From an uncultured Massilia sp. (GTDB lineage: Bacteria; Pseudomonadota; Gammaproteobacteria; Burkholderiales; Burkholderiaceae), in contig CAMPHU010000041.1 of assembly GCA_946886065.1 (NCBI GenBank), forward strand, positions 1 to 27,313: a stretch of DNA of 27,313 nucleotides. The letters run 5' to 3'. The translations under genes and the position numbers were made by a program. Every line of letters starts with the position of its first letter. Position 1 is the first letter of the stretch. This document shows positions 21,542 through 27,313 of this stretch, piece after piece. Under the pieces are notes generated by a model. The model did not search any database. It was not told where the DNA came from and worked only from the letters and a program-made list of their open reading frames with translations.

Positions 21542-22951
21542 TTAGGCAGGCTTGGTCTCCCACCTCAGGGCGAGCAATGGCGCCCCCTCCCTTCCGAAAT
21601 GATGGCAGTCCATCCCGATCCCCGCCGCATACAGCAGGTCGAATCCCCGCTTCACCACGGGCAGGCGCTCGCGCTCCCAGGCGGGAACGCCGAGCGACTG
21701 GAAGTGGGCCTTCAGGCTGCGGGTCGGCCTGTTGGCGGCCGGCTTGAGGCGCTCGCCGCCCTGGCGGAAGTCGATGGTGAGTGCCTGGCTGCGCAGCCAG
21801 GCGGCGTCGAAGCCCTGCGGGGCCGGCTCGAAGTGCAGCACGCCGCCATAGGCCGGGAAAGCGATCGAGGCCTGGCCGGCCCAGCGGAAGGACTCGCCTT
21901 CGTGGTGGAGCACGCCGATGTCGTCCGGGTCGCGCATGCCGTCCAGGTCGGGCAGGCGCGGCGTGATGTGCAGCTTGCCGCGATGGCGGCGGATGTGGCA
22001 GCCCGGATGGGTCAGCTTCAGCTGCGCGTCCTCGCGCGCCGAGAACAGCTGGGCCACCATCTCGCCCAGCCAGGCGGTCGAGGGCATGGCCAGGCCGCGC
22101 ACAGTGAACAGGTGGCGCAGCAGATTGTGGATGCGGTCCCGGCTCAGCCCCGCGATGCGGGCCAGGTCGAGCGCGTCGCCGTCGAGGCTGGCGGCCAGGT
22201 CCTGGGCGGCCAGCTCGTCGAGCAGGCGCTGGGCCGAGGCCGCATGCGCCGCGCTGCGGGCGATGCGCTCCTGGAAGCCCGGGAAGCCGGATGCCAGCGC
22301 CGGCATGACCTGGTGGCGCAAGGCGTTGCGGGCATAGCGCGGATCGCGGTTCGATTCGTCCTCGACCCAGGCCAGCCCCTGCCCACCGGCATAGGCTTCC
22401 AGCGCCACCCTGGCCTGCGAGAGCAGCGGACGCGCCATCACCAGCGCCTCGCTCCCCAGCAGGCCGGGCGCGCGGTTGGCGCCATCCATGCCGGACAGGC
22501 CGGCCGGGCCGGAGCCGCGCAGCAGCTGCAGCAGCACGGTCTCGGCCTGGTCGTCGAGATGGTGGGCGGTCAGCAGGACGCCGGCGCCATGTTCCCGGCA
22601 CATCTCGCCCAGCGCCGCATAGCGCAGGCGGCGTGCCGCGGCCTCGGTACCGGATTTGTCCTTGGGGATGCTGACGCGGCGGAAGTCGAACGCGATGCCG
22701 AGTTCCGCGCAAACGCGCTCGCAGTGCGCGAGCCAGTCGTCGGCGTGGGGGCTGAGTCCGTGGTGGACGTGGAATGCGTGCAGCGGCAGGCCCTCTTCCC
22801 GCGCCCAGGCATGGGCGAGGCGCAGCAGGACCATGGAATCGAGTCCGCCGCTGAGGGCTACCGCCGGGGAAGTCAGGGGATACTGCGTGCGCAGGCCGTG
22901 CATGGCCTGCGCAAATGCGGCCGGGAGAGCCCCGGCGTGGGAACGACTCAC
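21542..22951 (-). CDS. tilS: tRNA(Ile)-lysidine synthase
   Basis: Modifies C34 of the CAU-anticodon isoleucine tRNA to lysidine using ATP and lysine, which is essential for reading AUA. The 469-residue product has the PP-loop [16 protein letters not shown] near residue 33, [25 protein letters not shown] and [22 protein letters not shown]. An [21 protein letters not shown] segment follows, and the C-terminal TilS domain has [32 protein letters not shown]. The start is taken as the GTG at 22951, which overlaps the accA stop by four bases. It gives a conserved-looking helix ([10 protein letters not shown]) before the PP-loop. The ATG 42 bases downstream is the alternative. Confidence 0.93.
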   Translation of the reverse strand: MSRSHAGALPAAFAQAMHGLRTQYPLTSPAVALSGGLDSMVLLRLAHAWAREEGLPLHAFHVHHGLSPHADDWLAHCERVCAELGIAFDFRRVSIPKDKSGTEAAARRLRYAALGEMCREHGAGVLLTAHHLDDQAETVLLQLLRGSGPAGLSGMDGANRAPGLLGSEALVMARPLLSQARVALEAYAGGQGLAWVEDESNRDPRYARNALRHQVMPALASGFPGFQERIARSAAHAASAQRLLDELAAQDLAASLDGDALDLARIAGLSRDRIHNLLRHLFTVRGLAMPSTAWLGEMVAQLFSAREDAQLKLTHPGCHIRRHRGKLHITPRLPDLDGMRDPDDIGVLHHEGESFRWAGQASIAFPAYGGVLHFEPAPQGFDAAWLRSQALTIDFRQGGERLKPAANRPTRSLKAHFQSLGVPAWERERLPVVKRGFDLLYAAGIGMDCHHFGREGAPLLALRWETKPA

Positions 22952-23925
22952 TCTTCGCGCGGCAGGGTTTCCTTGAACTTGCCGTAGGCCATCAGCTTCT
23001 GGTGACGGGCTTCGAGCAGGTCCTTGGTCTTCATGCCCTGGAACTGGCGCAGGGTGTCGGCCAGGGCGCGCTTGAGCATCTGCGCCATCTGTGCCGGGTC
23101 GCGGTGGGCGCCGCCCAGCGGCTCGTTGACGATCTTGTCGATCAGGCCGATGGCCTTCAGGCGGTGCGCGGTCAGGCCCAGGGCGTCGGCCGCATCGGCG
23201 GCGCGTTCCGAGGTCTTCCACAGGATCGAGGCGCAGCCTTCCGGCGAGATCACCGAATAGGTCGAATATTGCAGCATCAGCACCGCGTCGCCGACGGCGA
23301 TCGCCAGCGCGCCGCCCGAACCGCCTTCGCCGATGATGGTGGCGATCAGCGGCACTTTCAGCTCGGCCATGACGTACAGGTTGTGGCCGATCGCTTCCGA
23401 CTGGCCGCGCTCTTCCGCGTCGATGCCCGGGAAGGCGCCCGGGGTATCCACGAAGGTGAAGATCGGCAGGCCGAATTTCTCGGCCAGCTTCATCAGGCGC
23501 ATGGCCTTGCGGTAGCCTTCCGGACGCGGCATGCCGAAGTTGCGCATCGCGCGCTCCTTGGTGTCGCGGCCTTTCTGGTGGCCGATCACCATGCAGGGCT
23601 GGCCGTTGAAACGGGCCAGGCCGCCGATGATCGACTGGTCGTCCGCGAAAGTGCGGTCGCCGTGCAGTTCATGGAAGTCGGTGAAGATCGCGTTCACGTA
23701 GTCCATGGTATACGGACGCTGCGGGTGGCGCGCGATCTGCGAGACTTGCCATGGGGTCAGCTTGGCGTAGATGTCCTTGGTCAGCTGCTGGCTCTTCTTG
23801 GCCAGGCGGTCGATCTCTTCGGAGATGTCGACGGCGGAATCGTCTTGCACGAAGCGCAGCTCTTCAATCTTGGAATCCAGCTCGGCGATTGGCTGCTCAA
23901 AATTGAGGAAAGTTGTTTTAGTCAT
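22948..23925 (-). CDS. accA: Acetyl-CoA carboxylase carboxyltransferase subunit alpha
   Basis: Transfers CO2 from biotin carboxyl carrier protein to acetyl-CoA, together with AccD, in the first committed step of fatty acid synthesis. The 325-residue protein has the usual alpha-subunit order: N-terminal coiled helix [109 protein letters not shown] and [16 protein letters not shown]. The length is normal for the family. The ATG at 23925 follows CGGAGG by 5 bases. The stop overlaps tilS, and the DNA glycosylase gene ends 58 bases upstream, so the group is probably one transcript. Confidence 0.97.
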   Translation of the reverse strand: MTKTTFLNFEQPIAELDSKIEELRFVQDDSAVDISEEIDRLAKKSQQLTKDIYAKLTPWQVSQIARHPQRPYTMDYVNAIFTDFHELHGDRTFADDQSIIGGLARFNGQPCMVIGHQKGRDTKERAMRNFGMPRPEGYRKAMRLMKLAEKFGLPIFTFVDTPGAFPGIDAEERGQSEAIGHNLYVMAELKVPLIATIIGEGGSGGALAIAVGDAVLMLQYSTYSVISPEGCASILWKTSERAADAADALGLTAHRLKAIGLIDKIVNEPLGGAHRDPAQMAQMLKRALADTLRQFQGMKTKDLLEARHQKLMAYGKFKETLPREE

Positions 23926-23983
23926 TGTACCTCCGGATTGTTTCGTGGCCGCAGCGTTTCCGTGCGCGCGGCAAGCTTGGGCG

Positions 23984-24706
23984 CTATTTTACCGTACCCG
24001 ACCCAGCACCATGCAACGGCGCTGGGTCCAGGCTGCGCCATAAATACCATGTAGCAACTGTTCGCCAGGGCTCCCAATTGGCCGACACCTCGCGCGCATC
24101 GCTGCGCGACACCGGTTCGCCCGAGAAGTAATTCTGGCTGATGCCCTGGATCAGGCCGGGGTCGTCGAGGGGCAGGACGTTCGGCCGGAGCAGATTAAAT
24201 ATCAAAAACATCTCCGCTGTCCAGCGCGTAATGCCGCGGATCCGGACCAGCTCGGCGATCACGGCCTCGTCGTCCATCTGCGACCAGAGGTCGGCATGGA
24301 CCCGCTTGGCCTTGAAATGGTCGGCCAGGTCGAGGATGTATTCGGTCTTGCGCTTGGACAGGCCGCATCCGGCCAGCTCGGCCGCGCCCACCTTGATCAC
24401 CTGGCTGGGCGAGAGTTTCGGACACAGGACGAGCAGCTTGTCCCAGGCCGCGTCGGCGGCCTTGGTCGTCACCTGCTGGCCGACGATCGAACGGGCCAGC
24501 GTGGTGAAGGGGTCGGGATGGCCGCGCAGGTGGAGGTCGCCGAACTGGGGAATCAGCTTGTTCATGATGCGGTCGCGCTGCATCAGCGCCAGCTTGGCTT
24601 CGGCCCAGTAGGCGGGCACCGACAGCATGTCGGAAACCGCCGACCCCGAGTCGGCAACGGCAGCCCCCGGCGCGGCCACGCCCACCTTGTCCTTGTTCGC
24701 TGCCAT
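23984..24706 (-). CDS. DNA-3-methyladenine glycosylase-like HhH-GPD protein
   Basis: A 240-residue base-excision repair glycosylase of the AlkA/HhH-GPD superfamily. Helical segments [20 protein letters not shown] (about 65-84) and [17 protein letters not shown] (about 115-131) are typical, followed by the hairpin and catalytic part [20 protein letters not shown] and [11 protein letters not shown], where one of D181/D182 is the predicted catalytic aspartate. The helix-hairpin-helix glycine pair is GIT in place of the usual GIG. It removes alkylated purines by inference from family. The start codon shares one base with the cysS stop (TAATG), indicating coupling. The first 28 residues are low-complexity and may be a disordered tail. 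Confidence 0.88.
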   Translation of the reverse strand: MAANKDKVGVAAPGAAVADSGSAVSDMLSVPAYWAEAKLALMQRDRIMNKLIPQFGDLHLRGHPDPFTTLARSIVGQQVTTKAADAAWDKLLVLCPKLSPSQVIKVGAAELAGCGLSKRKTEYILDLADHFKAKRVHADLWSQMDDEAVIAELVRIRGITRWTAEMFLIFNLLRPNVLPLDDPGLIQGISQNYFSGEPVSRSDAREVSANWEPWRTVATWYLWRSLDPAPLHGAGSGTVK

Positions 24707-26100
24707 TACGCGCGGCGCCAGCCCGTTCCGTCCGGCTTGTCTTCCAGGATGATCCCGGCAGCAGTCAGTTCGGCGCGGATCTTGTCCGCTTCAGCAAAGT
24801 TGCGCGCCTTCTTGGCGTCGGCGCGGCGGGCGATGGCGTCCAGGATGGCGGCTTCGTCGAGGCCGCCCTCTTCCTGGCCGCCCGATTGCAGGAAGGCCTG
24901 GGGCGAACGCTCCAGCAGGCCCAGCACGCCGGCCAGGGCCTTCAGCTGGCGCGCAGTCTCGACGGATTTAGTGCGGTTGACTTCGCTCGCCAGGTCGAAC
25001 AGTTCGGCCACGGCCAGCGGGGTGTTGAAGTCGTCGTCCATGGCTTCGCGGAAGCGCAGGGCGTGGGCTTCATCCCAATTCACGGCCACGGCGTCGACGC
25101 CCAGGTCGACATCGGCCAGCGCCGTGTACAGGCGGCTCAGCGCGCCCTTGGCGTCGTCGATGTGGACGTCGGAATAGTTCAGCGGGCTGCGGTAGTGGGC
25201 GCGCAGGATGAAGAAGCGGACCACTTCGGCGTCGTACTTCTTGAGCACGTCGCGGATGGTGAAGAAGTTGCCCAGCGATTTGGACATCTTCTCGTTATCC
25301 ACGCGCACGAAACCGTTGTGGATCCAGTAGTTGACCATGGTGCCGCCGAAGGCGCCTTCGGACTGGGCGATCTCGTTCTCGTGGTGCGGGAATTGCAGGT
25401 CGGCGCCGCCGCCGTGGATGTCGAAGTGTTCGCCCAGGGTGGCGCAGGACATGGCCGAGCACTCGATGTGCCAGCCCGGACGGCCCCTGCCCCATTTCGA
25501 GTCCCATTTGGCTTCCTCGGGCTCGGATTCCTTGGCGGCCTTCCACAGCACGAAGTCGAGCGGGTCGCGCTTGCCGCCGCTGACGTCGACGCGCTCGCCG
25601 GCGCGCAGGTCGTCCAGCGACTTGCCGGACAGCTTGCCGTAGCCGTCGAAGCCGCGCACGGCGTAGTTGACGTCGCCGTCCTCGCTCTTGTAGGCCAGGC
25701 CTTTCTGCTCGAGCCTGTCGATGATGTCCAGCATCTGCGGCACGTACTCGGTGGCGTGCGGCACCACGGTCGGCGGCAGGATGCCCAGCGCGGCCGTGTC
25801 TTCATCCATGTATTGCTCGAAGCGCGAGGTCAGCGAGCCGATGGTCTCGTTGTTCTCGACCGCGCGCTTGATGATCTTGTCATCGATGTCAGTAATGTTG
25901 CGCACATAGTTGACGTCGTAGCCGGAAGCGCGCAGCCAGCGGTACACGACGTCGAAAGCCATCATCATCCGCGCGTGGCCCACGTGGCAGTAATCGTAGA
26001 TGGTCATGCCGCACACGTACATGCCGACCTTGCCCGCGACTTTGGGCACGAACACTTGCTTGTCACGCGCGAGCGTGTTGTAAATCTTGAGTTGGCTCAT
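24706..26100 (-). CDS. cysS: Cysteinyl-tRNA synthetase
   Basis: Charges tRNA-Cys with cysteine in the cytoplasm (class I synthetase). The 464-residue protein has the zinc-binding C30 in YVCGMTIYD, the HIGH-like HVGHAR (39-44), [18 protein letters not shown] and [23 protein letters not shown] (further zinc and adenylate-site residues). The KMSKS loop is [10 protein letters not shown], and the C-terminal helical DALR-type domain ends with [10 protein letters not shown]. All catalytic motifs are intact. The ATG at 26100 is chosen because it precedes [11 protein letters not shown], the usual start of the protein. A longer frame upstream to 26514 runs into the divergent promoter region and is rejected. 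First gene of the minus-strand cysS-glycosylase-accA-tilS group. Confidence 0.97.
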   Translation of the reverse strand: MSQLKIYNTLARDKQVFVPKVAGKVGMYVCGMTIYDYCHVGHARMMMAFDVVYRWLRASGYDVNYVRNITDIDDKIIKRAVENNETIGSLTSRFEQYMDEDTAALGILPPTVVPHATEYVPQMLDIIDRLEQKGLAYKSEDGDVNYAVRGFDGYGKLSGKSLDDLRAGERVDVSGGKRDPLDFVLWKAAKESEPEEAKWDSKWGRGRPGWHIECSAMSCATLGEHFDIHGGGADLQFPHHENEIAQSEGAFGGTMVNYWIHNGFVRVDNEKMSKSLGNFFTIRDVLKKYDAEVVRFFILRAHYRSPLNYSDVHIDDAKGALSRLYTALADVDLGVDAVAVNWDEAHALRFREAMDDDFNTPLAVAELFDLASEVNRTKSVETARQLKALAGVLGLLERSPQAFLQSGGQEEGGLDEAAILDAIARRADAKKARNFAEADKIRAELTAAGIILEDKPDGTGWRRA

Positions 26101-26233
26101 TGAATACTGGTTCCGGGAGGAAGACGGACCGGCAAAGCAATAGCCGCCATGGGCAGCTGCCTGGCGGCCATCGTCGGGTTCGTCTGAATCCTCGGTGTTG
26201 TTCTTATTTGATAGAATGGGTCGTTCTGCGCAA

Positions 26234-26242
26234 AGTATAGCA
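26234..26242 (-). promoter_or_regulatory. Extended -10 promoter element for cysS
   Basis: On the minus strand TGCTATACT is an extended -10 hexamer (TGn-TATACT) about 130 bases before the cysS ATG. No good -35 is visible 17 bases upstream, which is acceptable for an extended -10 promoter. Confidence 0.45.
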
Positions 26243-26335
26243 TTGATAAAATCCCGTCTGGCCGCATATGGCCCAGCTTTATTTTCGGGTAAACCCTTGA
26301 CAGCACTTTGCGCCATGTCCACCAGAGGAAGCCAG

Positions 26336-26944
26336 ATGACCACGTTGAAGACGTCCCGCCGTTCCATGCTCGCCAGTTTCGCCGCCGCTGCCGCTTCCTT
26401 GCTCCTGAGCGGCGCGGCCCTTGCCGCCGACCTGCCCCAGGTCGCGATCAAGACCAGCATGGGCGAGATCGTCGTCGAACTCGACCAGGAAAAAGCCCCC
26501 AAGACGGTCGCCAATTTCCTGGCCTACGTGAAGTCGGGCTTTTACAAGGGGACGATCTTCCACCGCGTGATCGACGGCTTCATGATCCAGGGCGGCGGCA
26601 TGAACGAAAAGTTCGAAGGCCGCCAGACCCGCAAGCCGGTCAAGAACGAGTCAAGCAACGGCTTGTCGAACCAGCCGTACACGATCTCGATGGCGCGCGA
26701 GAACCATCCCGACACCGCGACCTCGCAGTTCTTCATCAACGTGGCCGACAATTCCGGCATCGATTACCCGAACGTGGGCGGCTCCGGCTACACCGTGTTC
26801 GGCAAGGTCGTGAAAGGCCAGGAAGTGGTCGACAAGATCAAGGCCGTGGTCGTGGACGACGTGCGCGGCATGGAAAACGTCCCAGTCACGCCGATCTTCA
26901 TTAAGTCCGCCACCCTCCTCAAGGGCGACAAGCTTGTAAAATAG
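26336..26944 (+). CDS. Exported peptidyl-prolyl cis-trans isomerase (cyclophilin type)
   Basis: Catalyses cis-trans isomerisation of X-Pro bonds and helps protein folding in the periplasm. The 202-residue protein starts with a basic stretch and a hydrophobic signal ([21 protein letters not shown]), likely cut before ADLP. The cyclophilin core then shows [65 protein letters not shown] and [18 protein letters not shown], with the catalytic FHRV arginine and the QFFIN strand intact. The ATG at 26336 follows AGAGGAAG; upstream in-frame ATGs at 26315 and 26195 lack such a site. It is divergent from cysS and lies 49 bases before a cytoplasmic cyclophilin gene, the usual ppiA-ppiB pairing. A twin-arginine motif is not evident (only SRRSM). 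Confidence 0.92.
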   Translation: MTTLKTSRRSMLASFAAAAASLLLSGAALAADLPQVAIKTSMGEIVVELDQEKAPKTVANFLAYVKSGFYKGTIFHRVIDGFMIQGGGMNEKFEGRQTRKPVKNESSNGLSNQPYTISMARENHPDTATSQFFINVADNSGIDYPNVGGSGYTVFGKVVKGQEVVDKIKAVVVDDVRGMENVPVTPIFIKSATLLKGDKLVK

Positions 26945-26993
26945 CGCGCACCGAAGGACTCTTTAACAATAACCAACTGAACAGGACACTCTC

Positions 26994-27313
26994 ATGACCA
27001 CCTTACTCATGACCACGAACAAGGGCAACATCACCATCGAACTGGACGATGAGAAAGCACCGAAGACCGTTGCCAACTTCCTGGACTACGTGAACAAGGG
27101 CCACTTCACCAACACCATCTTCCACCGCGTGATCAAGGACTTCATGATCCAGGGCGGCGGCTTCGAGCCGGGCATGAAGCAAAAGGCCACCGACGCGACC
27201 GTCGAGAACGAAGCCAAGAACGGCCTGAAGAACGACAAGTACACCCTTGCCATGGCCCGCACCTCGGCGCCGCACTCGGCATCGGCCCAGTTCTTCATCA
27301 ACACCAAGGACAA
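26994..27313 (+). CDS. ppiB: Cytoplasmic cyclophilin-type peptidyl-prolyl isomerase (3' end outside window)
   Basis: The first 106 residues of a cyclophilin without signal peptide, cut by the window edge. It shows [71 protein letters not shown], the core of bacterial PpiB with catalytic arginine in FHRV. It is closely similar to the exported paralogue just upstream, consistent with an old duplication. The ATG at 26994 has AGGA 7 bases upstream; a second ATG at 27009 is possible. The short gap after the first gene and no evident terminator suggest co-transcription. Confidence 0.93.
   Translation, partial: MTTLLMTTNKGNITIELDDEKAPKTVANFLDYVNKGHFTNTIFHRVIKDFMIQGGGFEPGMKQKATDATVENEAKNGLKNDKYTLAMARTSAPHSASAQFFINTKD

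Noticed and set aside
26195..26335. Longer start for the exported cyclophilin, at the ATG at 26195
   Set aside because: It would hide the signal peptide behind 47 extra residues and run through the cysS promoter region. The ATG at 26336 has a good ribosome site and exposes a standard signal peptide.
1..27313. CRISPR array, phage genes, toxin-antitoxin or restriction-type defence genes
   Set aside because: No regularly spaced repeats and no proteins with such motifs were seen anywhere in the window.

Overview
The window is high-GC chromosomal DNA. Gene content and protein sequences point to a betaproteobacterium of the Burkholderiales, most like Oxalobacteraceae such as Massilia or a relative. 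That placement rests on recognition of gene families and of the cysS/glycosylase/accA/tilS/lysC order, not on a database search.

Layout. (1) 1-4930: the 3' end of isocitrate lyase, a membrane-associated PAS-GGDEF-EAL c-di-GMP protein, a small NAD(P)-binding Rossmann protein, and a CapA-type metallophosphatase. (2) 5085-7724: three translationally packed Tad-type genes (one TadG-like, two TadE-like) with no secretion ATPase or pilin nearby. (3) 11400-7849, minus strand: a compact five-gene operon of secreted-repeat lipoprotein, ECF sigma factor, anti-sigma factor, DUF305 protein and YVTN beta-propeller, preceded by an ECF-like promoter. (4) 11856-19121: an acyl-CoA catabolic cluster. It holds a Bug/TctC binding protein and, divergent from it, an IclR regulator followed by a two-subunit family I CoA-transferase and an acyl-CoA ligase. 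Convergent to these is a CaiB-type CoA-transferase plus enoyl-CoA hydratase operon. (5) 19485-20050: a decayed IS256-type transposase, a strong terminator and tRNA-Ser(GCU). (6) 20146-26100, minus strand: housekeeping genes lysC, tilS, accA, a 3-methyladenine-type DNA glycosylase and cysS. (7) 26336 to the end: two tandem cyclophilin genes, one exported and one cytoplasmic and cut by the window end.

The most interesting part is region 4. A 17-bp identical, near-palindromic sequence occurs in the tctC/iclR divergent promoter and again 6.3 kb away upstream of the caiB operon. At both places a second, degenerate copy lies 21 bp away and touches a predicted -35 box. This suggests that the IclR protein controls both arms as one regulon. 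The beta subunit of the CoA-transferase appears to lack the catalytic glutamate of the family, so it may be a hydrolase or lyase like IpdAB and not a transferase. The likely job of the cluster is uptake, CoA activation and beta-oxidation-like or ring-opening breakdown of an unidentified organic acid. The cluster is flanked by two related terminator sequences and lies next to a tRNA gene and an IS remnant, which would fit an acquired segment, although no integrase is present.
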